This document shows, in pieces, positions 9,926 through 18,926 of a stretch of DNA of 64,000 nt; within the stretch, counting starts at the first letter, position 1; every line of letters starts with the position of its first letter. The stretch is from Arthrobacter sp. Hiyo8 (GTDB lineage: Bacteria > Actinomycetota > Actinomycetes > Actinomycetales > Micrococcaceae). Both the position numbers and the translations under genes were made by a program. The stretch covers positions 4,092,001-4,156,000 of the forward strand of contig AP014719.1 of the NCBI GenBank assembly GCA_001549895.1, read 5' to 3'. Under the pieces are notes generated by a model that ran no database searches, was not told the DNA's origin, and saw only the letters and a program-made list of their open reading frames with translations.

Positions 9926-10461
9926 ATGATTGCCAAGTCCAGCCATAATGCGGAGCCCGGTCCGTTGAGCCGCACTTCGCGGCCGCGGGCACATCATTTC
10001 CGCGGCAGCCTGGGCCGCTTCGCCACAGGTGTCGCTATCGTGACGTTCGACGGCGCCACCAAGCGGCACGGTATCACCGTCAACTCTTTCACCGCCGTAT
10101 CCATGGAACCGCCGCTGGTCCTGGTCAGCATCGCCCGCAACGCCAAAGCCCACGATGAGCTGGCCGGGCGCCCTTCAGCGTCAATATCCTGGGTGCCGAA
10201 CAGAAGCAACTCGCCCTGCATTTCGCGGGCCGACCCGGGCCCGAGCCCCTTTGGGTAGAAGGCGACACGGCGCCCCGGCTATCCAACGTCCTCGCTTATT
10301 TCGAATGCACGCCCTGGGCGGCTTACGACGGCGGAGACCACACCCTCTACGTGGGTGAAGTGGTGGACTTCAACTACCGCAGCGGCGACGCGCTCGCGTT
10401 CGCCAACAGCTCTTTCACCACTATCCCGGAAAGCCAATTGGGAATGGAGGATCTTCTGTAG
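9926..10461 (+). CDS. flavin reductase family protein (HpaC-like, frameshifted)
   Basis: NAD(P)H:flavin oxidoreductase supplying reduced FAD/FMN to the oxygenase encoded next. The N-terminal half has Phe-Arg-Gly-Ser-Leu-Gly-Arg-Phe-Ala-Thr-Gly-Val-Ala-Ile-Val-Thr and Gly-Ile-Thr-Val-Asn-Ser-Phe-Thr-Ala-Val-Ser, the flavin-binding start of the family. After one missing base near 10172 the other frame continues with Asn-Ile-Leu-Gly-Ala-Glu-Gln-Lys-Gln-Leu-Ala and Tyr-Val-Gly-Glu-Val to TAG 10459-10461. About 178 residues when repaired, normal for HpaC-type reductases. It is 64 bases upstream of the oxygenase gene on the same strand. Confidence 0.85.
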
Positions 10462-10525
10462 TTGCCGGCGCCCGTCGACGCCGCATCCGTATGCCGTTTC
10501 AGCACAACCATCATTGGAGACAACC

Positions 10526-11978
10526 ATGGGAATCCGGACCGGACAGCAGTACCTGGACAAGCTCAACTCGATGAACCCCACGTCCTGATCGACGGCGAAA
10601 TGGTCACCGGGAAGATCGCCGACCACCCGTCCTTCAGGAATGTGGCCCGCACGTACGCGAAGCTCTTCGACATGCAGCATGACCCGAAGTATGCGGACGC
10701 CCTCACCTACGAGTCCCCGACGACGGGTGACCGGGTGAACGCCTCGTTCCTGGTGCCGCGCACCAAGGAAGACCTCGAACATCGGCATGCGGCCATCCGC
10801 ACTTGGGCGGAGTACTCCCATGGGTTCCTGGGCCGGACGGGTGATTACATGAACGGCGCCCTTACGGCACTCGCGGCCGCAGAAAAATGGTTTGCCCAGG
10901 CCGATCCGATGTTCGGCGAAAACATCCGCAAATACTATGAGCATTGCCGCGAGAACGATCTCCTTGCGACGCACACGCTGATCCCGCCGCAAGTCAACCG
11001 TTCGGTGTCAGGTTCCGAACAGCTCGGCGGGCAACTCTCGGCCAGGGTCGTCGAGGAGCGGGAAGACGGCATCGTGGTCCACGGCGCACGTATGCTCGCC
11101 ACCATCGCGCCGATCGCCGACGAGCTCCTCGTGTTCCCTTCGACGCTCCTACGCTCGACGCCGGAAGATGCTCCCTACTCCTACGCGTTCGCCCTCCCGA
11201 ACGATGCGCCGGGCATGCGTTACCTGTGCCGGACCTCGCTCTACAACGGCGGAGGCACCCACGACGAGCCGCTCGCCAGCCGCTTCGAGGAGATGGACGC
11301 CGTCGTCGTTTTCGACCACGTATTCGTTCCGAACGATCGCATCTTCATGCTCGGCCATCCCGAGCTGTGCAATGCCTTCTACTCGAGACCGGCGCCGGGG
11401 CCCTCATGACCCACCAGGTGGTCACGAGGACCATCGCGAAGAGCGAGTTCTTCCTCGGCCTGGCCTCTGAGATTGCGGCGTCGATCGGGATTGACGGATT
11501 CCAGCACATCCAGGAAGACCTCGCGGAGCTGATCGAGACCGTCGAAATCGGCAAGGCCCTCATGGTGGCCGCGGAGGCCCAGGCAGCTCCAAGCCCGGAT
11601 GGCGTGTTGTTGCCGCATTGGCCCACCCTGAATGCGGCACGCAACTGGTACCCCAAGGTTGCCCAGCGGTTCCCCGCGATCATCCGGAAGTTCTCGGCGT
11701 CGGGCCTCATGGCCCTGCCGGGCGAAGCGGACGTAGCCAGCGAGGCATTGCCGGACATCGAGCTGTACCTGCAGGCGAAGACCCTGACCGGCCCGGAGCG
11801 CGTGCGCCTCTTCAAGCTCGCTTTCGATGCCAGCATTTCCGCGTTCGCCGGGCGCCAGGCCCTCTATGAGTACTTCTTCTTCGGCGACCCCGTCCGCATG
11901 GCTGCCGCCCTCGTGAACAGCTACGACCGCGAGCCGGCCCGCGCCCGGGTGCGGGAGTTCCTCGAGCGGAAGGACTGA
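10526..11978 (+). CDS. 4-hydroxyphenylacetate 3-monooxygenase-type oxygenase (HpaB family, frameshifted)
   Basis: FADH2-dependent aromatic hydroxylase, oxygenase component. The start ATG 10526 follows GGAG. The N-terminal part (Arg-Thr-Gly-Gln-Gln-Tyr-Leu-Asp-Lys-Leu) and the middle (Arg-Thr-Trp-Ala-Glu-Tyr-Ser-His-Gly-Phe-Leu-Gly-Arg-Thr) are hallmarks of the HpaB N domain; the C-terminal half has the helical HpaB C domain ending Glu-Tyr-Phe-Phe-Phe-Gly-Asp-Pro. Repaired length is about 484 residues. Two breaks: CCCCC read as CCCC near 10577 and TCGG read as TCG near 11385. With the adjacent reductase and divergent IclR gene it forms a small aromatic catabolism unit; the true substrate (4-hydroxyphenylacetate, a phenol or a chlorophenol) cannot be read from sequence alone. 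Confidence 0.87.
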
Positions 11979-11997
11979 ACGCGCCACGGCGCGTCCG

Positions 11998-12027
11998 ACG
12001 ACGACGGCGAGCTATCGCCGTCGTCGT
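11998..12027 (+). terminator. terminator hairpin after the HpaB-type gene
   Basis: Perfect 13-bp stem ACGACGACGGCGA (11998-12010) / TCGCCGTCGTCGT (12015-12027) with loop GCTA, 20 bases after the stop codon. No T run follows, which is common for actinobacterial hairpin terminators. Confidence 0.75.
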
Positions 12028-12037
12028 TCGCACTCCA

Positions 12038-12113
12038 ACGCTCGCTCAGCTATGACGCGAAATTCTCCGACGCTCGCTCAGCTATGACGGGAAATTCATC
12101 GACGCTCGCTCGC
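12038..12113. repeat. 32-bp-period tandem repeat, ACGCTCGCTCA family
   Basis: Three units start at 12038, 12070 and 12102, exactly 32 bases apart. Units one and two share ACGCTCGCTCAGCTATGACG and then diverge by a few bases; the third is truncated after ACGCTCGCTCG. The period and the core ACGCYCGCTCA match the array at 54202, although the rest of the unit differs. Confidence 0.75.
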
Positions 12114-12154
12114 GTTTGGCGCGAACAAGCGCAACGCTCCGGCAAATTTGCGAA

Positions 12155-12808
12155 CTACCCCGCCTGCTCCAAAAGCCGCACCGCGTCGTCGTCGGTCAAT
12201 TGTTCGAAGTGCTCGTAGAACGCGCCCACGGCATGGAATTTGCCCGGCGTGTGCAGGCACATCATGAAATCGCACACCCGGCTGATGGACGCTTGGGCTT
12301 CGAGGGATGACACGGGGACGGCGGTTACCACAGTCGCCGCGCCTCCCGCGCGGACGGCCTCGACGGCGGCGCGCATCGTTGCGCCCGTGGCGAGTCCGTC
12401 GTCGACAAGGACAACAGTCTTGCCCGAGAGATCGAAGCTGATACCCGGGTAGGTCTTCACTCGCCGCAGGAGTTCTCCGCGCTCGCGTGCCTCCACAGCG
12501 TCAAGCGAAGCCTGGGTGATTCCATGCCGAAGCATGCGCTCGGCGAGGGGCCGGTTGAGGATACGCACGATCCTGCCGTTGGACCAGGCGAGGGCGCCGA
12601 ACGCAGTTTCCTCGCGGCCCGGGATGCCGAGTTTACGTACCAGCATGGCGCCGTATGGCTGGTGGAGCTCGACGGCGGCAGCGGCCGCCACGGGGACTCC
12701 ACCGCGGGCGAGGCCCAGCAAGATGGTGTCCGGGCGATGCCGGAGCTGCGGGAGCCCTGCTGCCACGCGGCGTCCGGCGTCCGCACGGTCCTTGAAGCGC
12801 ATGCCCAT
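12155..12808 (-). CDS. phosphoribosyltransferase-fold protein
   Basis: Type I PRTase fold. The PRPP-binding loop Val-Val-Leu-Val-Asp-Asp-Gly-Leu-Ala-Thr-Gly-Ala-Thr is clear near residue 130, and the early Gly-Leu-Ala-Arg-Gly-Gly-Val-Pro-Val-Ala motif matches predicted phosphoribosyltransferases of the COG1926 type. The start is placed at ATG 12808 (Met-Gly-Met-Arg-Phe-Lys-Asp-Arg), where the conserved sequence begins; a longer frame from 12898 is open but its extra residues look non-native and overlap the divergent gene. Intact frame of about 217 residues. Such proteins are often listed with erythromycin-esterase or dienelactone-like genes; no base specificity can be assigned. Confidence 0.8.
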   Translation of the reverse strand: MGMRFKDRADAGRRVAAGLPQLRHRPDTILLGLARGGVPVAAAAAVELHQPYGAMLVRKLGIPGREETAFGALAWSNGRIVRILNRPLAERMLRHGITQASLDAVEARERGELLRRVKTYPGISFDLSGKTVVLVDDGLATGATMRAAVEAVRAGGAATVVTAVPVSSLEAQASISRVCDFMMCLHTPGKFHAVGAFYEHFEQLTDDDAVRLLEQAG

Positions 12809-12881
12809 TCGTCTCACTTCCACGTCATCCAGCGCTGAATCAAGCCTACCTTTGTTGCCGGGACCGCTCTGCGCTGCCACG

Positions 12882-13302
12882 ATGGGCCATGTGAACAAGC
12901 CGATCGGTTACTGGACCAAACGCCTGGACGCCGCTTTGGAGGCGCACCTGGACAGCACCTTGGCGAGGTTGAAACTCAGCCGGAGGCAGTGGCAGACGCT
13001 CAACGTCCTGGCCGAGACAACCATCAGCCCGATGATCTTGACGGAATACTCAACCCTTTTGGGGCGGCGACACGCGACGTCGCGAAAACGAACTCGCCGC
13101 CCTGGTCGGCCGCGGCATGATCATCATGGTGGACGATCGCCTCAGCCTCAGCGAACTGGGCCACGCAAAACATACGGAAGCCCAAAAGCTCGTTGAAGAA
13201 TCCCGGCGGGACCTCTCGATGGGGATCGGTATCGACGAATACGCCATGGCCGTCAGCGTGCTGGAGCGCATGACGCTCAACGCCGAGCGGCTGGCGGGTT
13301 AG
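12882..13302 (+). CDS. MarR-like winged-helix protein (frameshifted)
   Basis: A small protein of about 140 residues starting at ATG 12882 (or GTG 12891). The N-terminus (Ile-Gly-Tyr-Trp-Thr-Lys-Arg-Leu-Asp-Ala-Ala-Leu-Glu) and Leu-Ser-Arg-Arg-Gln-Trp-Gln-Thr-Leu-Asn-Val-Leu-Ala resemble the dimerisation helix and first DNA-binding helix of MarR-type regulators; the C-terminal part is helical and ends Glu-Arg-Met-Thr-Leu-Asn-Ala. Two bases are missing, near 13024 and near 13080, where the frame is restored as Asn-Glu-Leu-Ala-Ala-Leu-Val-Gly-Arg-Gly-Met. It diverges from the phosphoribosyltransferase gene with 73 bases between them. Role unknown. Confidence 0.65.
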
Positions 13303-13340
13303 CGCAGCCGCTCCGCCACTATCAGCCGCTCCGCCACCGC

Positions 13341-14170
13341 CTAGACGCCGAGGAACGCCACCGCAGCGTCCTTGAAAACCCGGCTGGTCACTGCGTTGCT
13401 GTGGTTCCGCCCGGTACGAGCAGTTGTTCAACCATGCCCCCGGCATGGGAAGCGATCGAAGCGAGCTCCGGCATGGTGACGGCGCGCTCGTCCTTGTCGC
13501 CGGCCACCAGGAGCATCGGCATGTGGGGCACGGCTTCGGCAGGATCGAAGGGTTCGCCCTTGATGGCCTCGATGAGCGACAAGAGCGCAAAAAGATCGTT
13601 GCTCGGCAAGAGCTGTGCCATTTTGAGCAACCCTGCCGTGGACTCGTCTTCAATGGGTGTGCCGTCCGCGAGGTAGCGCTGGGCTGCTGCGAGATCGAAC
13701 GACGCCAGGGGGTCTTCCTTGTTCGGGCCGCCCAACACCAGCCGGTGCACGAGTTCGGGCTGGGTTGCCCCGAATTCCCAAGCGAGCCGGGAGCCCAAAG
13801 AGTAGCCGATGACGTCGAGCCCGCTGGTAGGGTCACCGGCGCGCACGGGGCGCGCACCGGCGTCGGTGACTATCTGGAGCAGGTCCGCGCGGATCCGGCT
13901 CGGGGAGTAGGAGTCCAGGTCCTCGGGCGAGCTGCTCTGGCCGTGCCCCGGAAGGTCCACGGTGATGACACGCCGGCCCGCGGACCTGAGGGTGGAAATC
14001 CAGCCTGTGTCGCCCCAATTGAGTTTGGTGGACGAGGAGAAACCGTGCAGCAGCAGGACAGGGCGCAATCCGGCGTCGGTCCCTTCGGCAGGCTCATGGA
14101 CTTCCACGAACAGATGCGGATCTGTCCCTTCCACAGTGTGGATGTGCTCTTCCTTGTGCCTGCCGCTCAT
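13341..14170 (-). CDS. alpha/beta hydrolase in the 2-oxoacid dehydrogenase operon (frameshifted)
   Basis: Alpha/beta-hydrolase fold: oxyanion motif His-Gly-Phe-Ser-Ser near residue 42, nucleophile elbow Gly-Tyr-Ser-Leu-Gly near 120, acid in Gly-Asp-Lys-Asp-Glu-Arg and, after one base lost in GGG near 13403, catalytic His in Gly-Gly-Asn-His-Ser-Asn. Restoring that base carries the frame to TAG at 13341. The start is taken at ATG 14170; ATG 14185 would overlap the lipoyl gene. It is the last gene of an E1-alpha/E1-beta/lipoyl operon. In Pseudomonas acetoin dehydrogenase the E2 (AcoC) fuses a lipoyl domain to an alpha/beta hydrolase, so this gene probably supplies the missing half of a split AcoC-like E2. 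Confidence 0.85.
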
Positions 14171-14174
14171 GGTG

Positions 14175-14504
14175 TTAGTCCTCATCAAGTACGGCGCTCA
14201 GGCGGACCCGGCGCTTCGGTGCGTCATCCTTGGGAACGGTGCCCACGATACCGGCAGTATTGTCCGGCACCTCGAACACCACCAGCGGTTCACCGACGTT
14301 GATGGTCTCGCCCGGCGCTCCGTGGATACGGATCACTTTACCCGCCTGCGGGCTCGGCAACTCGAGGGCGGATTTACTCGTTTCCAGCTCCACGAGCGGC
14401 TGGTTCCGTTCCACCTGGTCGCCGGGGGAGACGAGCCAGTCCAGGACGGTCGCTTCGATGAGGCCTTCGCCAAGATCGGGCAGGGGGAAGCTGATTTCAG
14501 CCAC
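14175..14504 (-). CDS. stand-alone lipoyl-domain protein (E2 without catalytic core)
   Basis: About 109 residues, all of it one biotinyl/lipoyl domain: Phe-Pro-Leu-Pro-Asp-Leu-Gly-Glu-Gly at the N-terminus and Glu-Leu-Glu-Thr-Ser-Lys-Ser at about residues 38-44, where the Lys is the lipoylation site. It then ends in a charged tail, with TAA at 14175-14177. There is no peripheral-subunit-binding domain and no acyltransferase core with His-x-x-x-Asp-Gly. The GTG start at 14504 overlaps the E1-beta stop by eight bases. The frame is intact, so the short length is not a sequencing artefact here. It probably carries the acyl group between E1 and the hydrolase or a remote E2/E3. Confidence 0.82.
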   Translation of the reverse strand: MAEISFPLPDLGEGLIEATVLDWLVSPGDQVERNQPLVELETSKSALELPSPQAGKVIRIHGAPGETINVGEPLVVFEVPDNTAGIVGTVPKDDAPKRRVRLSAVLDED

Positions 14505-15528
14505 GTCGATACTCCAGTACTCGTTGGATCCCCAGGAGGATGCGGTCAATGTTCGGAATGTATTCGTCCTCCAGGTCGCCGGAGGGATACGGCACATCGA
14601 AGCCGGTGACCCGTTCGACGGGCGCCTTGAGCGTGTCGAAGCAGCTTTGCGTGATCAGCTGGGCCACTTCGGCCCCCAGGCCGGAGGTCAGCGGAGCCTC
14701 ATGCACGACGACGGCGCGCCGCGTCTTTCCGACGGAAGTCGCCAGTGCTTCGGCATCGATCGGCTTGAGCCAGCGCAGATCGAGGACCTCGACGTCGATT
14801 CCGTCTTCCGCGGCGAGTTCGGCAACCTGCTGGCACCGGGCAACCATGGCACCCCAGGCTACGAGGGTCAGGTGGCGGCCCGGCCGGACAACGCGGGCGC
14901 CGGTGAGGGTACCGCCGTCGGAGGCGTCCACGTCGCCCTTTTGCCAGTACCGGGACTTCGGTTCCATGAAGATCACCGGGTCAGGCCGCGAGGCGGCGTA
15001 CTTGAGCAGGTGGTAGGCATCGTGCGGGTCCGACGGCGAGACCACCTTGAGCCCCGGAACGTGCGCGAAGAGTGCCTCGAGGCTTTCGCCATGGTGTTCG
15101 GGGCGCGGATGCCGCCGAAGCTGGGTACGCGGAGCGTGATCGGCATCGGAAGCTTGCCCGGCTGCGGTAGTTCATCCGGGCGATCTGGCACACGATCTGG
15201 TTGATGGCGGGATACGCGAAGCCATCGAACTGCACTTCCGGAATGGGGTGGAAACCGGCCATGGCCAGGCCCACTGACATCCCCAGGATGCCCGATTCCG
15301 CGAGCGGCGTGTCAAAGACCCGGGATTCTCCGTGCTTGGCCTGCAGTCCGTCGGTGATGCGGAAGACCCGCCCAATCGGCCGCAGTCCTCGCCGAAGACC
15401 ACCGTCTTCGGATCGGCCGAGAGGATCTCGTCCAGGGCGCGGTTGAGTGCCTGCTGCATGGAAAGCTTGACGGACTGGTTCTCTGTGGCTGCCCTGGCTT
15501 CGAGGGTGGCTGTGGTGCTTTCAGACAT
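14497..15528 (-). CDS. 2-oxoacid / acetoin-type dehydrogenase E1 subunit beta (frameshifted)
   Basis: Transketolase-like beta subunit of the thiamine-diphosphate E1. Motifs: Gln-Ala-Leu-Asn-Arg-Ala-Leu-Asp-Glu near the N-terminus, Val-Val-Phe-Gly-Glu-Asp-Cys-Gly near residue 43, Glu-Val-Gln-Phe-Asp-Gly-Phe-Ala-Tyr-Pro-Ala and, in the C-terminal half, Val-Leu-Asp-Leu-Arg-Trp-Leu-Lys-Pro-Ile-Asp. About 344 residues after repair. Breaks lie near 15370 (G/C run), near 15160 and near 15095. ATG 15528 overlaps the E1-alpha stop by eight bases (ATGTCTGA), and its own stop overlaps the lipoyl gene, so the cluster is tightly coupled. Sequence fits either branched-chain 2-oxoacid or acetoin dehydrogenases. 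Confidence 0.88.
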
Positions 15529-16557
15529 GTTCTGACTCCTCGCGCCAACGGGTGGCCTGGTTTTCAAGGGCGGGGGTGGTTTCCTGGAAGACGAAATCGA
15601 ACATCTCGTTGCCGGGCCGGGCCCGAGGGCTTCGATTCCGGTGCGGATGGCTTCTTCCTCTGCCCGGGCTGCTTGGTTGGCGGCGGTGAAGAACGCCTCG
15701 TCGGCTACGCCTTCGGCCAGCAAACGCTTGCGGAGGCGTTCCAGCGGATCCTCGCCGGCGTCGATGCGCTCGTCGTCGAGGCTCCTGTAGCGGCCGGGAT
15801 CGTCGGCGGTGGAATGCGGCCCGCGGCGGTAGGTCATGGCTTCGACCACAGCAGGACCCTTTCCTGCGCGGCAGTGGGCGAAGGCGTTGCGGGTGGCCTC
15901 ATGGACGGCGACCACATCGTTGCCGTCCACCTGGATGCCCGGGATTCCGTAGCCCGCGGCTCGGGCAGCTACCGAACCGCCGGCCACCTGCCGCTCGGTG
16001 GGCACGGAAATCGCCCAGCCGTTGTTCTGGATGAAGAAGACAACAGGTGCCTTCATCACGGCGGCAAAGTTCATGGCCTCGTGGACATCGCCCTGGGAGG
16101 ACGCACCATCGCCGAAGTAGCTGAGGGCCACTCCGTGCCCGCCGCTCAGGGTCTGGCCGTGGGCCCAGCCGACGGCATGAAGCACCGAGCCTGCCACCAC
16201 GGCCTGGATGGGCGCGAGGCGGCTAGCCAGGGGATCGTACATTCCGCCGTGCCACGTTGCCTTGTGGGTGGACATGTACGCCACCATGTCCACGCCCATG
16301 GTCCTGGCGACACCCATCTCGCGGTACGTCGGGAAGGCGAAGTCGCGGGCAGTGTCGAGGGCGTAGGCGCTGCCGACCTGGGCGGCTTCCTGGCCGAGTT
16401 CCGGAGCGTAGCCGGGGATGATTCCCTGGCGCTGCCAGGCAACGGCCGAGGTATCGAGGTATCGAACGGCAGCCATCAGGGAATAGAGCTCCCTGAGCTG
16501 TCCAGGGGACAGGGGTGCGGCGTCGGCTGCGGCCACGACGGGAAGAGATGAGTCCAT
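15521..16557 (-). CDS. 2-oxoacid / acetoin-type dehydrogenase E1 subunit alpha
   Basis: Thiamine-diphosphate-binding alpha subunit. The cofactor motif is complete: Gly-Asp-Gly-Ala-Ser-Ser-Gln-Gly near residue 160 followed about 25 residues on by Asn-Asn-Gly-Trp-Ala-Ile. Phe-Pro-Thr-Tyr-Arg-Glu-Met-Gly-Val and His-Gly-Gly-Met-Tyr are the family surroundings, and Tyr-Arg-Arg-Gly-Pro-His-Ser-Thr-Ala-Asp-Asp is the phosphorylation-loop region. Repaired length is about 346 residues. One break near 15620 affects only the last 30 residues, restored as Met-Phe-Asp-Phe-Val-Phe-Gln-Glu-Thr to TGA 15521. ATG 16557 starts the conserved part; no ribosome site is evident. First gene of the operon. Confidence 0.9.
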
Positions 16558-16669
16558 GGAGGCGACCGTAGTCACTGTTCGGAACGTAGGCAATCCGCCT
16601 ATTCGGGGCTAGTCAAACTGCCATGGACTGCCAGCTTTCCCCTGGGGACACATAGCAATTTGCGCATCT

Positions 16670-16791
16670 CCCAACTAACTCCCCACCGCCACCCTCGCCT
16701 CGCAAGCTCGGCCAGGGAACCCTGGCGGCGTGGGCCAGCAGTTGTTGTCGTTATGAGGGCTCAAAACGACAACAACTGCGAGTGAGTTGGG
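16670..16791. repeat. palindromic CCCAACT repeat interrupted by a 56-bp block
   Basis: Ends CCCAACTAACT (16670-16680) and AGTGAGTTGGG (16781-16791) are inverted copies (10 of 11). Inside, GCAGTTGTTGTCGTT (16738-16752) and its complement (16765-16779) form a perfect 15-bp stem. Compared with the uninterrupted relative at 24800-24865, bases 16681-16736 are extra; that block has its own relative downstream of ilvE (58656-58711). It fills the gap between E1-alpha and the permease. Confidence 0.75.
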
Positions 16792-16796
16792 TCAGC

Positions 16797-18177
16797 TTAG
16801 GCGTTTCGTGCGGACTTCACCTTGGCGCCGATCCGGCAGGCCGCGGCGATGCACGCGATCAACAGGAACGTGCCGATCAGCTGACCGGCGCTCTCTGCAT
16901 TCGAGAAGCCCACCACGAAGATCAGGGCAAGCAACGCCAGTCCGAATACCGTAAGGAAGGGGAATCCCTTCATGCGAAGCGGCAGTTCGGTTCCTTCGCG
17001 GTCGGCGCGCCGGCGCAGGATGAACTGGGACACGAGCGCAGTTCCCCAGACTACGAGGCACGTGGACCCGACAAGGTTGAGCAGGGCGGGGAGTACGTGG
17101 TCGGGGAACAGCAGTTCCAGGATGGTGGCGATGAAGCCGAATGCAACGGAAACCCCGACGGCGGCCATGGGCACCTGGGCGCCGCGCAGCCGTGACAGGA
17201 AGGCAGGTGCTTCGCCGCGTTCAGACAAGGAGAAGACCATGCGTGAGGCGCCGTAGAGGTTTGCGTTGAGCGCGGAAAGCAATGCCACGACGGCGACGAG
17301 CGTGATGGCAGCGCCGGCTCCCGGGATGCCGGCAAGGTCCAGGACGCCGGCGAACGGCGACTTCAAGCCTTCGGAATCGGAGGGCAGTACTGCTGCAATG
17401 ACGAAGACCGAACCAATGTAGAAGACCAGGATGCGCCACACCACCGTGCGGATGGCTTTGCCGACGCTGTGTGCCGGGTTCTGCGTCTCCGCAGCAGCCA
17501 CGCTCACGATTTCGGTGCCCCCGAAGGCGAAAATCACTACGAAGAGGGCTGCGGCAATTCCAGACCAGCCGGACGGTGCAAAGTTGCCGGTCAGGTTTGC
17601 GAGGCCGGGGAAGCTACGCCGGGCAACCAGCCGAACAGCAAAGCTGCGCCGATGACGAGGAAAGCGACAATGGCCGCGACCTTCAGGATGGCGAACCAGA
17701 ATTCGAACTCACCGAAGTTCCGGACCCCGGCAAGGTTGATCGCGGTAAAGGCCACCATGAATACCAACGCCAGCGCCCACACAGGAATGACTGGCCAGAC
17801 GGAGAAGAGCAGCCCTGCTGCGCCGAGTGCCTCCGCGGCGATGACCACTACCAACTGCAGCCACCAAAGCCAGCCGACCGTGGACCCGGCCGTCCTGCCC
17901 ATGGCCTTTTCCGCGTACACCGAGAAGGCGCCGCTGTTCGGGTTGGCGGCTGCCATCTCGCCTAGGGCCCACATCACCACGATGATCAAGGTGCCCGCCA
18001 CAAGGTAGGAGATGAGCACTGCCGGCCGGCGGCGTGGATTCCGGCGCCCGAACCGAGGAAGAGTCCCGCGCCGATGGCGCTGCCCAAGCCCATCATGGTG
18101 AGCTGGCGCGGCTTCATCGAGTGGCCAAGGCCTCGCGAAGGAATGGAGGGTCGAACAGCGGTGGACTTCGTTGTCAT
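16797..18177 (-). CDS. APC superfamily amino-acid permease (frameshifted)
   Basis: Cytoplasmic-membrane amino-acid transporter of the AAT/GABA-permease group. The N-terminus has Leu-Thr-Met-Met-Gly-Leu-Gly-Ser-Ala-Ile-Gly-Ala-Gly-Leu-Phe-Leu-Gly-Ser-Gly, the helix-1 signature, followed by twelve hydrophobic segments; Ala-Phe-Gly-Gly-Thr-Glu-Ile-Val marks helix 6. Repaired length is about 460 residues. Breaks lie near 18020 (helix 1/2 boundary) and near 17600. It is transcribed away from the Lrp/AsnC gene at 18355, and such divergent pairs usually mean the regulator senses the transported amino acid. Substrate not predictable. Confidence 0.87.
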
Positions 18178-18354
18178 TCGTGTTTGCCTTCTTGTGGATG
18201 GTTTGTTCGCTGGTCCTCGTAGGACTTATCGAATTTACCGCTTCCGGATGAAAGTGGCGAAAAACACTCGTGAGAGGATGGTTACAAGCTGGAGTGGCAT
18301 CTGGGCATGAAGTGCCGATTTGTACATCCCCTTGGGCGGAAGCAGGAAAAACTG

Positions 18355-18834
18355 ATGGTTGTGGACGAGTTGGATGCCAAGATTGTCCGATTTTTCACAG
18401 ACTCCCCGCGGGCGTCCGTTCTGGAGGCATCGAGGGTCTTGAAGGTCGCCCGTGCCACGGTCCAGTCGCGGCTGGACCGGATGGCCGAGCGCGGAGTGGT
18501 GGCTCCCTGGGTTCCGCAGCCCGATCCTGCCGGCTTCGGCTATCCGGTGGTCGCCTTCTGCTCGCTGACCATCAACCAGGACCTGGGGCACGACGCCGTC
18601 GTCGAAGCTTTGGCAGCGATCCCTGAACTCATTGAGGTCCACACCGTTTCCGGTAGTTCGGACCTCATGGTGCGGGTGGTGGGCAAGTCGAACTCGGACC
18701 TGCAGCGCGTGCTGGACAAGCTCATCGCCACCAAGACCGTGCTCCGTTCGTCCTCGGTGATCGTGCTGAATACGCATTTCCAAGGCCGCACTTTGCCCCT
18801 CCTGGAAGCTGCCGCCAAGGAGAACGCGGGCTGA
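18355..18834 (+). CDS. Lrp/AsnC family transcriptional regulator
   Basis: Amino-acid-responsive regulator with an N-terminal winged helix (Leu-Asp-Ala-Lys-Ile-Val-Arg-Phe-Phe; Ala-Arg-Ala-Thr-Val-Gln-Ser-Arg-Leu-Asp-Arg-Met) and a C-terminal RAM ligand domain (Gly-Ser-Ser-Asp-Leu-Met-Val-Arg-Val-Val). 159 residues, intact. ATG 18355 is chosen because AGGAA sits six bases before it and the conserved sequence begins there; a longer frame from ATG 18307 has no support. The 177-bp gap to the divergent permease probably holds the shared control region; I see no clear palindrome in it. Confidence 0.85.
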   Translation: MVVDELDAKIVRFFTDSPRASVLEASRVLKVARATVQSRLDRMAERGVVAPWVPQPDPAGFGYPVVAFCSLTINQDLGHDAVVEALAAIPELIEVHTVSGSSDLMVRVVGKSNSDLQRVLDKLIATKTVLRSSSVIVLNTHFQGRTLPLLEAAAKENAG

Positions 18835-18869
18835 AACATTTGGACACTGTCCGCCGACAGTCGTACCAT

Positions 18870-18896
18870 TAGTTCTAGTCATTTTGACTATAACTA
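18870..18896. promoter_or_regulatory. NAD-operon operator, probable NrtR box
   Basis: A 27-bp near-perfect palindrome centred on 18883: TAGTT-C-TAGTCA-TTT-TGACTA-T-AACTA. All eleven paired positions in the two blocks match. It lies 31 bases before the GTG start of nrtR, in the promoter region of the nrtR-nadABC operon, where NrtR sites are found in other actinobacteria. The sequence is directly visible; assignment to NrtR rests on position and operon content. Confidence 0.75.
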
Positions 18897-18926
18897 GTTT
18901 TCTGATCCCTACGGCAAAGAAGCGGG

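Noticed and set aside
12516..13196. Long plus-strand frame reading through the phosphoribosyltransferase gene into the winged-helix gene
   Set aside because: The first 120 residues are the complement of the conserved PRTase on the minus strand; the real gene begins near 12882.
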